Assembly: GCA_964391025.1 (NCBI GenBank)
Contig: CAYMKJ010000051.1
Location: 1 to 19,415, forward strand
Direction of reading: 5' to 3'
DNA: 19,415 nucleotides
Origin: SHZI01 sp964391025
GTDB lineage: Bacteria; Pseudomonadota; Gammaproteobacteria; Steroidobacterales; GCA-2729495
This document shows positions 1 through 8,182 of this stretch, piece after piece. Position numbers and translations under genes: made by a program. Position 1 is the first letter of the stretch. Every line of letters starts with the position of its first letter. The notes under the pieces were generated by a model that saw nothing but the letters and a program-made list of their open reading frames with translations, had not been told where the DNA came from and did no database searches.

Positions 1-1100
1 GTCTGACCATCCGGGTCGGAGGCCGTTGGCGTGAACGCATAGGCAGAACCGGCAACCACGGTCGTGGGCGCCGATCCCGAGATGACCGGCGGGCGGTTGG
101 CGGCCGCGGTGGCCGCGGTGCGGGTCGCCGAATAAGCGCTCAGGTTGCTGGCCGCGTCCGTGGCCCGCACCCGGTAGCTGTAACTCGTCGAGCCGGTGAG
201 CCCGGTGTTGCTGTAGGTCGTGCCGCTCGCCGTGGCGATCTGCGCGAAGCTCGCGCAGCCGGCGCCCTGGCAGCGTTCCACCCGGTAGCTGGTGACGCCC
301 ACGTTATCGCTGGCGGCGGTCCAGCTCAGGTTGATCTGGCTGCTCGAGGTCGCACTTGCGCCCAGCCCGGCCGGCGCCGTCGGCGCCTGGGTGTCCGCCG
401 CGGCCGCGGTGGCCGCGGTGCGGGTCGCCGAATAAGCGCTCAGGTTGCTGGCCGCGTCCGTGGCCCGCACCCGATAGCTGTAACTCGTCGAGCCGGTGAG
501 CCCGGTGTTGCTGTAGGTCGTGCCGCTCGTCGTGGCGATCTGCGCGAAGCTCGCACAGCCCGCGCCCTGGCAGCGCTCCACCCGGTAGCTGGTGACGCCC
601 ACGTTATCGCTGGCGGCAGTCCAGCTCAGGTTGATCTGGCTGCTCGAGGTCGCACTCGCGCCCAGCCCGCCCGGCGCCGTCGGCGCCTGGGTGTCGGCTG
701 CAGCCGCAGTGTAATTGACAGCCAGCCCGGCCTGGCGCCGGTGGCCACGGGCGTCGTATGCCGTGACCGTGATTTGGTTGATGCCGGGCGCCAGCTGGAT
801 GCTGGGGACGGCCCAGGTTTCGGTCCCGTTGGCCAATCCCTGACCACCGCGATCATTCCTCCAGGTGACTTTCGTGACAGCCCCGGTGTTGCTGGCCGTA
901 CCCGCGACCGCCAGACTGGCGCTCCGCGTCGAATAGGTGCCACCAGTCACCGGCGACGTGATGGCAATGCTTAACCGCCCACCGGTTTTGAAGCCCGCAG
1001 CGCTGGCCTCGCCGGCGCTGGCGAGGAGCAGAATAGTCAGAAAGAAGCTAACGGGTACTCGCAGCCATGCCGCGATACCCACTGGCAACCCCGCTGTCAT
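1..1100 (-). CDS. secreted fibronectin type III repeat protein, 3' part outside window
   Basis: The frame is open from an ATG at 1100 to the left edge, giving 366 residues and no stop. Residues 1-35 look like a signal peptide: a basic/neutral start, the hydrophobic run VSFFLTILLL, then an ASA cleavage site. Residues about 43-130 form an Ig-like domain beginning LSIAITSPVTGG. Residues 136-235 and 236-335 are two almost identical Fn3 domains (each starts DTQAPTAP and contains INLSWTAASDNVGVTSYRVER and SYSYRVRATDAASNLSAY). From 336 a putative Ig (He_PIG-like) domain begins, ANRPPVISG and then FTPTASDPDGQ. This is a modular extracellular protein, perhaps an adhesin or the binding part of a secreted hydrolase; any catalytic domain would lie beyond the edge. 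The start is uncertain: ATG 1100 has AGGGG seven bases upstream, but GTG at 1082 is also possible. Both lie inside a candidate c-di-GMP riboswitch, which suggests control by that messenger. Confidence 0.85.
   Translation of the reverse strand, partial: MTAGLPVGIAAWLRVPVSFFLTILLLASAGEASAAGFKTGGRLSIAITSPVTGGTYSTRSASLAVAGTASNTGAVTKVTWRNDRGGQGLANGTETWAVPSIQLAPGINQITVTAYDARGHRRQAGLAVNYTAAAADTQAPTAPGGLGASATSSSQINLSWTAASDNVGVTSYRVERCQGAGCASFAQIATTSGTTYSNTGLTGSTSYSYRVRATDAASNLSAYSATRTAATAAAADTQAPTAPAGLGASATSSSQINLSWTAASDNVGVTSYRVERCQGAGCASFAQIATASGTTYSNTGLTGSTSYSYRVRATDAASNLSAYSATRTAATAAANRPPVISGSAPTTVVAGSAYAFTPTASDPDGQ
96..695 (-). repeat. two tandem 300-bp direct repeats encoding Fn3 domains
   Basis: Positions 396-695 and 96-395 are two copies of a 300-bp unit, exactly 100 codons each. 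By eye they differ at only about ten positions over the best-matching part, for example 234 versus 534 and 173 versus 473. The period is a multiple of three, so gain or loss of a unit keeps the frame. Near-identity at synonymous sites points to recent duplication or gene conversion. Confidence 0.9.
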
Positions 1101-1164
1101 AGGAATCCCCTTTGACCGGTAGCTTTGCGAACCCACCTTTCGGTGGGAGTGCCCTGTGCAGTGG
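1079..1164 (-). promoter_or_regulatory. candidate cyclic di-GMP-I (GEMM-I) riboswitch
   Basis: Read on the minus strand from 1164, the RNA has the GEMM-I layout. P1 is CCACTG (1164-1159) paired with CAGTGG (1084-1079). Next is GCACAGGGCA (1159-1150). P2 is CCCACC (1147-1142) paired with GGTGGG (1137-1132), closed by a GAAA tetraloop. The conserved CGCAAAGC (1129-1122) and ACCGG (1120-1116) tetraloop-receptor region follow. P3 is closed by GCT (1123-1121) with AGC (1095-1093) and GTC (1116-1114) with GAC (1098-1096). The 3' strand AGCGGGGTTGCC (1095-1084) matches the family consensus. The linkers flanking P2 (ACT and TT) differ from the usual AAA and GA. The ATG at 1100-1098 and its AGGGG lie inside P3. 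GEMM-I RNAs sense c-di-GMP and often control extracellular matrix and adhesion genes. This was recognised by eye, without a covariance-model score. Confidence 0.82.
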
Positions 1165-1170
1165 ACGGTG

Positions 1171-1199
1171 ATCCTGGTTATGCGCGCATAGGCTGTCAA
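1171..1199 (-). promoter_or_regulatory. sigma-70-type promoter for the riboswitch/Fn3 gene
   Basis: On the minus strand a perfect -35 box TTGACA (1199-1194) is followed after 17 bp by a weak -10 CAGGAT (1176-1171). A start six to seven bases downstream would fall at about 1164, which is the first base of the riboswitch P1 stem. That agreement supports both calls. The -10 matches the consensus at only three of six positions. Confidence 0.55.
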
Positions 1200-1405
1200 A
1201 TCACCTGGTTAAATCTGTGTGGTCAGTTCGGGATATTGTTCAGAGCATGAACAGTGATGGAAACCGTTATGCAAAATCCAATACCCGTTGCCTCGAAACC
1301 CAATTGCCCGGATCGTTGAATGCTCCGAAAGCCACTGGCGGGATAGATGATATTTGCGCAAGCATGACTGACACCTGAACGATGGCAGTCTGAAAAATTT
1401 CTGCA

Positions 1406-1437
1406 GCGCCGAAAACATCAGGCACATTTTTCGGCGC
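1406..1437. repeat. 10-bp inverted repeat
   Basis: GCGCCGAAAA (1406-1415) and TTTTCGGCGC (1428-1437) are perfect inverted arms around a 12-bp spacer. The A/T tracts lie on the loop side, so this is not laid out like an intrinsic terminator. It could be a binding site for a dimeric regulator; function is unknown. Confidence 0.5.
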
Positions 1438-1471
1438 GAGAATTAGCGAACCGCGATCGATGCTTGTTCAC

Positions 1472-1489
1472 CACTAGGTTCGACTAGTG
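1472..1489. repeat. 18-bp dyad with CACTAG arms
   Basis: CACTAG (1472-1477) and CTAGTG (1484-1489) flank the 6-bp spacer GTTCGA. It is a perfect short dyad in the same intergenic region, about 275 bp upstream of the Fn3 gene -35 box. Operator function is only a guess. Confidence 0.4.
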
Positions 1490-1735
1490 CGGCAATTTTT
1501 GAAGTCAGGTTCGTTGCTTCACAAGACGTCGGGCCTTTTCGTCCTGCACGAGCACCGTTGTTGAGAAGCTACGGCGAGCCGGGTTCTGACCGATCCGGCC
1601 ACGTTTCGAGCGGCCGTTACATGCTCATGATGTGACGCTGAGCACACTCGGGAGTAACCCGATCCGGAGGAAACGTCAGCAGGAGCGTTCGAAATGTTGG
1701 CGAGACTGTGCGGTGGAACGTCCCGCAAGCCGGCC

Positions 1736-2902
1736 TTAAGAAGCGTCGAGAGCCTCGCGAAGGGCTTCGATCAGGTCGTCCGCGTCCTCCAGTCCCACGG
1801 ACAGGCGGACGAGCCCGTCCGTCAGCCCGATCCGCTGGCGCTCCGCCGGTTCCACGTCCGCATGGGTCATGGTGACCGGGTGTGTGATCAGGGATTCCAC
1901 GGATCCCAGGTTCTCAGCCAGGGTCCAGAGCTGGATCCGGTCCATCAGGGCTTTGCCCGCAGCAACACCGCCTCTCACCTCGAAGGACAGCATGGCGCCA
2001 AAGCCGGAGGCCTGGCGCTTGGCCAGCTCGTGCTGCGGAAACGATGGGAGCCCCGGATAGTTCACGGTCGTGACCTTCGGGTGTTTCTGCAGGAAGCGGG
2101 CAATGGCGAACGCATTGGCCGCCTGCCGGTCCATGCGCACCGACAACGTCTTGCAACCCTGCAGCGTCAGCCACGCCACCTGGGGCGACATGATCATGCC
2201 GCCCGCGTTCATGATGAAGCGGATCGCCTTGCCCTGGTCCGCGCTGCTCACGACGACCGCCCCGCCCACCGTGGCGTTATGGCCGTCGAAATACTTCGTG
2301 GTGCTGTGAATAACCAGGTCCGCACCCAACTCCAGAGGCCGCTGGTAGTAGGGCGTGAGAAAGGTGTTGTCCACGGCATGCAGGATGCAGTGCTCGCGGG
2401 CCACGTCCGACACTGCGCGCAGATCGGTGAGTTTCAGCGTGGGATTCGCCGGTGTTTCGGTGAGGATCAGCTTCGTATTCTTGCGGATCGCCTTGCGCAC
2501 ATTGCCAGCATCAGCTGTGTCGACGAAGGAAAACTCCACGCCAAAGCGGGAGTACACCTTGGTGCTCAGGCGATAGGTGCCGCCATAGACCACGTCCGAA
2601 ACGATCGCGTGATCCCCGGCGTTCAGGTACGCCAGGTAGAGGCCGTTGATCGCCGCCATACCCGTTCCGAAACAGATGGTGTCCATGCCGCCTTCCAGAT
2701 CCGTGAGCTTGTTCTCGAGTGCCCGGACGGTCGGATTGGCGGAGCGGGAATAGGAATAACCCTTCTCCAGATACCGATCCACGGACTCCTGGACGTAGGT
2801 GGTGGTCTGGTAGATAGGAGTAAGGATGGCCCCGGTGACGGGATCCGGCACTACACCGCTGTGGACCTGCCGGGTGGTGAAGCCGGGCTTCTTCCTGATC
2901 AT
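1736..2902 (-). CDS. PLP-dependent trans-sulfuration enzyme (cystathionine gamma-synthase/lyase family)
   Basis: This 388-residue cytosolic enzyme belongs to the Cys/Met-metabolism PLP family, which forms or breaks cystathionine-type C-S bonds. Family landmarks are YSRSANPTVRALE near residues 51-63, SDVVYGGTYRL, the ETPANPTLKLTD segment, HAVDNTF with the PLP-binding aspartate, and HSTTKYFDGHN with the Schiff-base lysine at residue 203. The C-terminal block contains ENLGSVESLITHP. The length is normal. ATG 2902 is preferred over an in-frame ATG at 2953, because the upstream one lies inside a 30-bp palindromic element and would add an atypical N-terminus. The ribosome site is weak (AAAAAAGAG). 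MetB (gamma-synthase), MetC (beta-lyase) and gamma-lyase cannot be told apart safely from motifs alone, so no symbol is given. It follows the acyl-CoA dehydrogenase on the same strand with about 94 bp between, probably as an independent unit. Confidence 0.88.
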   Translation of the reverse strand: MIRKKPGFTTRQVHSGVVPDPVTGAILTPIYQTTTYVQESVDRYLEKGYSYSRSANPTVRALENKLTDLEGGMDTICFGTGMAAINGLYLAYLNAGDHAIVSDVVYGGTYRLSTKVYSRFGVEFSFVDTADAGNVRKAIRKNTKLILTETPANPTLKLTDLRAVSDVAREHCILHAVDNTFLTPYYQRPLELGADLVIHSTTKYFDGHNATVGGAVVVSSADQGKAIRFIMNAGGMIMSPQVAWLTLQGCKTLSVRMDRQAANAFAIARFLQKHPKVTTVNYPGLPSFPQHELAKRQASGFGAMLSFEVRGGVAAGKALMDRIQLWTLAENLGSVESLITHPVTMTHADVEPAERQRIGLTDGLVRLSVGLEDADDLIEALREALDAS

Positions 2903-2934
2903 GGATAGTGGCTCTTTTTTCGGGGCGGCGATTG

Positions 2935-2999
2935 TAGCGGGAAATGGGGACATGCCTCATTTCCAATCAGGAAATGAGGCATGTCCCCATTTCCCGCTA
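2935..2999. repeat. perfect 30-bp inverted repeat (REP-like palindrome)
   Basis: Arms 2935-2964 and 2970-2999 are perfectly complementary around a 5-base loop. The inner 25 bp of each arm, with core GGGGACATGCCTCATTTC, recurs at 8194-8218 and, inverted, at 8226-8250. The element lies between the acyl-CoA dehydrogenase and the trans-sulfuration gene, and its right end supplies the TAG stop of the dehydrogenase. The RNA would form a very stable hairpin that could stabilise a 3' end or attenuate read-through, but no U-tract follows. Dispersed palindromes of this kind are often mobilised by REP-associated tyrosine transposases; none is seen in this window. Confidence 0.9.
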
Positions 3000-4775
3000 G
3001 AACTGGTCGTCGGTCAGCGCGAGGAGCGTGTCCGGGCCTGCCTGCAGGGCCCGCAGGTGGGCGGTGGCAAGGGGCAGGAACTGCTCGGCGTAGAAGCGGG
3101 CGGTGACGAGCTTGGCCTTAAAGAAGTCCCGGTCGGGCCCGGTCGCCCCGGCAGCCAGCCGCTTGTGGGCAATCAGGGCTGCCCGCGCCAGCTGCCAGCC
3201 ACCGGTAACGGTCCCCAGCAACATCAGCACATGGTACGACGCAGCGCCGGGTGCGGCCGGGTGGCGAGCGTGATTCGCGGCAAGCCAGGCGCCCGCTGCT
3301 TCAATGGCCTGGCGCCCTTCGCGGAGACCCTCGGTCAGCACCAGGAGATCGGTCACGTTCGCCAGCTCGGCTTCGAAGCCCTGCAGATCAGCGACCAGCG
3401 CCATGAGGGATTCCCCGCCGTCCCGCAGAATCTTGCGACACACCAGGTCGTTGGCCTGGATGCCGGTAGTGCCTTCGTAGATGGTCGTAATGCGGGCGTC
3501 CCGCAGGTACTGGGCCACGCCAGTCTCCTCCACGTAGCCCATGCCGCCGTGAATCTGCACGCCGAGCGAGGTGAGGACCTGGCCCATCTCGGTGGACCAG
3601 CCCTTGACTACCGGGGTCATCAGCTCGACGCGCGACTGGTGGCGCGCGCGGGTGGCCTTGTCCGGATGGCGCCGGCTGAGGTCCAGGTCGGCTGCCGTTA
3701 CGTAAGTGATGCTGCGCATCGCCTCGATGTAGGCCTTCATGGTGAGCAGCATGCGGCGCACATCGGCGTGCCGGATGATCGGGGCACGGCCGGTCTCGCC
3801 GGCGACCCTGCCCTGAACCCGGTCTTTCGCATACGCACGGGCGCGCTGGTAGGAACGCTCGGAGACGGCGACGCCCTCGAGCCCGACGCCGAGGCGCGCG
3901 TGGTTCATCATCGTGAACATGGCGGCGAGCCCGTCGTTGAGTTCGCCGACCAGGTAGCCCACCGCCCGGTCGAAGGCCATCACGCAGGTCGGGCTGCCGT
4001 GGATGCCCAGCTTGTGTTCAACAGAGATCGGCCGCACGCCATTCCGCTCGCCGGGCGTGCCGTCCGCCTTCAGCAGAAACTTGGGCACGAGGAACAGCGA
4101 GATACCCCGCACGCCCTGCGGAGCGTCAGGCAACCGGGCAAGAACCAGGTGCACGACGTTCTCCGTCATATCGTGGTCACCCCAGCTGATGAAGATCTTC
4201 TGACCGCTGATCCGGTAGTGGTCCCCTTCCCGCACGGCCAACGTGCGCAGGGCCGCCAGATCGGTACCGGCCTGGGATTCCGTCAGGGTCATCGTGCCGG
4301 TCCACGCGCCGGCAGTCATCTTGGGCAGGTAGGCCTTGCGCAGCTCGGCACTGGCGTGTGCTTCGATAGCGCGTGCCGCGCCTTCCGTGAGCAGCGGGCA
4401 CAGCGACCAGGCCAGATTGGCCGAGCACCACATCTCCTCGATGGCCACGCCGAACAGGAATGGCAGCCCCTGCCCGCCGAACTCCTGCGGGGCCGTGACG
4501 CCCGCCCAGCCACCGGCCTGAAATTCCCGGTACGCGCTCTTGAACTCGTCCGGCACGACGACACCACCGTTCTCGACGCGGGTGCCCTGCTGGTCTCCTA
4601 TCGGGTTAGTGGGGCTGATGACGCTCGCGGCCAGCTCGGCCGCCTGCTCGAGCACGGCCTCGGCGGTGTCGGCCGTCGCCTCCTCGTAGCCTGGCAGTCG
4701 GGTGATCCGCGCGAGCCCCGCGAGGTCGCGGATGGCGAAGAGCATTTCGCGGACAGGAGCCTGATACTCAGCCAT
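2997..4775 (-). CDS. FadE-like acyl-CoA dehydrogenase (592 residues)
   Basis: This FAD enzyme catalyses the first, alpha,beta-dehydrogenating step of beta-oxidation. The 592-residue form, with a short N-terminal ACAD extension and an extra C-terminal helical domain after the catalytic core, is common in proteobacteria. Visible landmarks are VTAPQEFGGQG (93-103), the FAD/substrate motif MTLTESQAGTDL (162-173), ISGQKIFISWGDHD (189-202), LGVQIHGGMGYVEETGVAQ, and IYEGTTGIQ with the predicted catalytic glutamate at residue 434 (MCAD position). ATG 4775 has an AAAGAG ribosome site. The TAG stop at 2997-2999 is the edge of the palindrome at 2935-2999, so the last codons adjoin an inserted element. 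The gene is flanked by repeats on both sides and stands apart from the main lipid cluster. Substrate chain length cannot be read from the sequence, though this subgroup usually handles medium to long chains. Confidence 0.93.
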   Translation of the reverse strand: MAEYQAPVREMLFAIRDLAGLARITRLPGYEEATADTAEAVLEQAAELAASVISPTNPIGDQQGTRVENGGVVVPDEFKSAYREFQAGGWAGVTAPQEFGGQGLPFLFGVAIEEMWCSANLAWSLCPLLTEGAARAIEAHASAELRKAYLPKMTAGAWTGTMTLTESQAGTDLAALRTLAVREGDHYRISGQKIFISWGDHDMTENVVHLVLARLPDAPQGVRGISLFLVPKFLLKADGTPGERNGVRPISVEHKLGIHGSPTCVMAFDRAVGYLVGELNDGLAAMFTMMNHARLGVGLEGVAVSERSYQRARAYAKDRVQGRVAGETGRAPIIRHADVRRMLLTMKAYIEAMRSITYVTAADLDLSRRHPDKATRARHQSRVELMTPVVKGWSTEMGQVLTSLGVQIHGGMGYVEETGVAQYLRDARITTIYEGTTGIQANDLVCRKILRDGGESLMALVADLQGFEAELANVTDLLVLTEGLREGRQAIEAAGAWLAANHARHPAAPGAASYHVLMLLGTVTGGWQLARAALIAHKRLAAGATGPDRDFFKAKLVTARFYAEQFLPLATAHLRALQAGPDTLLALTDDQF

Positions 4776-4802
4776 GAGTGCAACTCTTTATTTTTATTGA
4801 TC

Positions 4803-4882
4803 TGTAGGAGCGCCTTTAGGCGCGACCGCTCTCGCCAGTAATGTATCGCGCCTGAAGGCGCTCCTACAAGCCGCTCCTACAA
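4803..4882. repeat. REP-type inverted repeat pair plus extra half-copy
   Basis: The arm at 4803-4825 begins TGTAGGAGCGCC and pairs with 4846-4868 with a single G-T wobble around a 20-base loop. A further half-unit, GCCGCTCCTACA, lies at 4871-4881. This is the familiar gammaproteobacterial extragenic palindrome family. It fills most of the 128-bp gap between typA and the downstream dehydrogenase and may act as a transcript-end hairpin for typA. Confidence 0.85.
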
Positions 4883-4903
4883 ACGTCTCTGACCAGGCCA
4901 CGG

Positions 4904-6742
<1,839 letters not shown>

Positions 6743-6773
6743 TAGGGGAAGCCGGGGGGTACGATGGACGCGG

Positions 6774-6779
6774 ATTATA
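6774..6779 (-). promoter_or_regulatory. -10 box TATAAT for typA
   Basis: A perfect TATAAT reads on the minus strand from 6779 to 6774, about 31 bases upstream of the chosen typA ATG. Transcription would begin near 6767, giving a leader of about 25 bases. No good -35 box is seen at the expected distance (GTGCGT at 6802-6797). Confidence 0.5.
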
Positions 6780-6883
6780 GAGGGGCCGGGAGTCGGACGC
6801 ACACTTTGTGACTGGCACCAGGGCCGTCAACCGTAGATCCCGGTGTAAACTCGTGAACGGGCGCGGGCTTGGGCTTCTCACGG

Positions 6884-7387
6884 ATGGCACTGCAACGCAC
6901 TCTTTTCCGAGTCTTTCTGGTGGTACTGGCGGCAATCGCCGTCGGTCTGGCCGGCTGCAGCAGCGCCCCCCGGAGTCCCGACACCACGACCGGAATCCCG
7001 GTACCTGCCAACCCCGTCCGCGCTCAGGTGGTCTTTACCGCCATGCAGATGGTTGGGGTGCCCTACCGGTGGGGCGGCGCCACGCCGGAAGGTTTCGACT
7101 GCAGCGGCCTGGTGCAATACGCCTATTCCAACGCCGGCTTGCGCTTGCCACGCACGGCGTCCGGACAGATGGCCGCCGTCAAGCCCCTGACCCTGGAGAG
7201 CGCGGAAGCCGGTGACCTGCTGTTCTTCCGCGATGGCCGCCGCACCTCCCACGTGGCCATCTACCTGGGCCAGGGTCGCTTCGTGCACGCGCCGAGCACG
7301 GGTGGGCAGGTCTCCCTCGACAGCTTCGGCAACGCCTATTGGCGGATGCGATTTGCGCGGGCGGGGCGCGTGGAGACCACCGGCTAG
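6884..7387 (+). CDS. NlpC/P60-family lipoprotein, probable peptidoglycan endopeptidase
   Basis: This small exported cysteine peptidase resembles MepS/Spr and NlpC, which cut peptide cross-links or stem peptides in the cell wall. The 167-residue product starts with a lipoprotein signal (MALQRTLFRV then a hydrophobic stretch) ending in the lipobox LAGC, with lipidated Cys25. The NlpC/P60 domain covers about 46-160: GVPYRWGGATPEGFDCSGL with catalytic Cys73, SHVAIYLG with His123 and FVHAPS with His135 as the third polar residue. ATG 6884 is preferred; an in-frame TTG at 6869 would only add five residues before the signal. The ribosome site is weak. It is divergent from typA across about 140 bp and is followed by a toxin-antitoxin pair that is probably transcribed separately. 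An outer-membrane anchor is likely because residue +2 is Ser. Confidence 0.92.
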   Translation: MALQRTLFRVFLVVLAAIAVGLAGCSSAPRSPDTTTGIPVPANPVRAQVVFTAMQMVGVPYRWGGATPEGFDCSGLVQYAYSNAGLRLPRTASGQMAAVKPLTLESAEAGDLLFFRDGRRTSHVAIYLGQGRFVHAPSTGGQVSLDSFGNAYWRMRFARAGRVETTG

Positions 7388-7485
7388 GTTTTCGACGTTT
7401 CCAGCGACTTCAGCCAGTTTCTACGCTGTCGCCGTGCACCTCCCTGACGATAACCTCTTCGCGGTCATCGCTTTCCCCGATCCGT

Positions 7486-7509
7486 GGTGCTAGCATTTTC
7501 GCTATCACC
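7486..7509 (+). promoter_or_regulatory. dyad operator candidate upstream of the antitoxin gene
   Basis: GGTG-C-TAGC (7486-7494) and GCTA-T-CACC (7501-7509) form inverted 9-bp arms with one central mismatch around the 6-base spacer ATTTTC. The dyad ends 14 bases before the antitoxin ATG and just before its GGAGG-like ribosome site. Ribbon-helix-helix antitoxins commonly bind such dyads to autorepress their operon; binding here is inferred. Confidence 0.5.
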
Positions 7510-7523
7510 CTGGAGGAAGCACC

Positions 7524-7757
7524 ATGGCACAACTGTTGATACGTAATCTGGAGGACAACGTCGTGGACGCCCTCAAGAAGCGCGCAGCGGCACAGGGCAA
7601 GTCCCTCGAGCAGTCGTTGCGTGAGTTGTTACGTGACGCGGCGCTACCGGAGGTTGCCCGCCGTCTTGCCATCATCGACCGTATCCGCGCCATGGGCCCT
7701 CAGGGAAAGCGGCAATCGGACAGCACCAAGCTAATACGCGAGGATCGGGACCGTTGA
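7524..7757 (+). CDS. ribbon-helix-helix antitoxin (FitA/VapB-like)
   Basis: This 77-residue protein begins MAQLLIRNLEDNVVDALKKR, the short beta strand plus helix of FitA-type ribbon-helix-helix antitoxins, with the second helix around residues 27-39 (SLEQSLRELLRDA). The acidic/basic C-terminal tail (residues 45-77) would wrap the partner toxin. TGGAGGAAG is a strong ribosome site eight bases before ATG 7524. The stop overlaps the TTG start of the PIN toxin gene by four bases (TTGA at 7754-7757), so the two are translationally coupled. Such proteins neutralise the toxin and repress their own promoter as a complex; the dyad at 7486-7509 is the likely target. FitA and VapB nomenclature overlap, so no symbol is assigned. 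Confidence 0.85.
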   Translation: MAQLLIRNLEDNVVDALKKRAAAQGKSLEQSLRELLRDAALPEVARRLAIIDRIRAMGPQGKRQSDSTKLIREDRDR

Positions 7758-8182
7758 TCCTGGTCGTCGACGCGAGCGTCGCTACCAAATGGTTCTTCGT
7801 AGAGCCGGGCGATCAATTGGCTCGTGAACTTGCAGAGGGCAAGGACGTGTTGATTGCCCCGGACCTGATCGTTGCAGAGGTCTGCAATACTGCCTGGAAA
7901 AAAGTTTCCCGCGCCGAAGCAAGTGCAGATCAGGCTAGGGCTGTGACTATCGAACTGTCGAAGATATTTCGCGAACTGGTGTCCTGCGCTGCCCTGGTGC
8001 CACGGGCGCTGGATCTCGCCCTGAAACTGCGCCACCCAGCTTACGACTGCTTCTACCTCGCACTTGCCGAATTCGCCAAAGCGGACCTGGCGACTGCAGA
8101 CGCCAACCTTGCTCGCAAGGTCATTCGGGCAGGATTTCCTCGCAACAGAATCCGGCTGATCGGTGAACTCTCGACCCGGTAG
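7754..8182 (+). CDS. PIN-domain ribonuclease toxin (VapC/FitB-like)
   Basis: This 142-residue PIN-domain protein would be a Mg-dependent RNase that blocks translation when its antitoxin is lost. The acidic metal-binding residues are visible: Asp6 in ILVVDAS, Glu42 in IVAEVCN, Asp98 in HPAYDCFYLALA, and Asp116 in LATADANLA. The length is normal and all key residues are present, so it appears intact. It starts with TTG, overlapping the antitoxin stop. A TTG start may keep toxin output below that of the antitoxin. The TAG stop at 8180-8182 falls at the first bases of the composite hairpin (8181-8263), so that element provides the end of the gene. The natural RNA target cannot be inferred from sequence. 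Confidence 0.9.
   Translation: MILVVDASVATKWFFVEPGDQLARELAEGKDVLIAPDLIVAEVCNTAWKKVSRAEASADQARAVTIELSKIFRELVSCAALVPRALDLALKLRHPAYDCFYLALAEFAKADLATADANLARKVIRAGFPRNRIRLIGELSTR

Larger units (their letters stand above)
1200..1735. other. intergenic region without a convincing gene
   Basis: This stretch lies downstream of the trans-sulfuration gene and upstream of the Fn3 gene promoter. It is less GC-rich than its surroundings, mainly at 1200-1500. Short open frames here (for example 1209-1427 and 1519-1728, minus) have no plausible ribosome site, no recognisable family and no coding-like composition. The only structure seen is two dyads (1406-1437 and 1472-1489) and short hairpins near 1616-1636 and 1648-1662. 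Confidence 0.6.

Noticed and set aside
1209..1427. Possible 72-residue minus-strand gene in the intergenic region
   Set aside because: There is no ribosome site or recognisable domain, and it contains one of the dyads; coding is not supported.
1406..1437. Intrinsic terminator for the trans-sulfuration gene
   Set aside because: The A/T tracts are on the loop side of the GC arms and no U-run follows the stem on either strand.
1519..1728. Possible 69-residue minus-strand gene
   Set aside because: There is no ribosome site, family or coding-like composition; it lies directly after the trans-sulfuration gene and is probably untranslated.
1694..2908. 404-codon plus-strand open frame
   Set aside because: It is the antisense of the trans-sulfuration gene; the minus-strand product has clear PLP-enzyme motifs and this one has none.
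2935..2999. CRISPR repeat or insertion-sequence end
   Set aside because: It is a single palindrome with no spacer array, transposase or target duplication; a REP-like element fits better.
2826..4841. 671-codon plus-strand open frame
   Set aside because: It runs antisense through the acyl-CoA dehydrogenase and two repeats and reflects GC-rich codon bias; no family resemblance.
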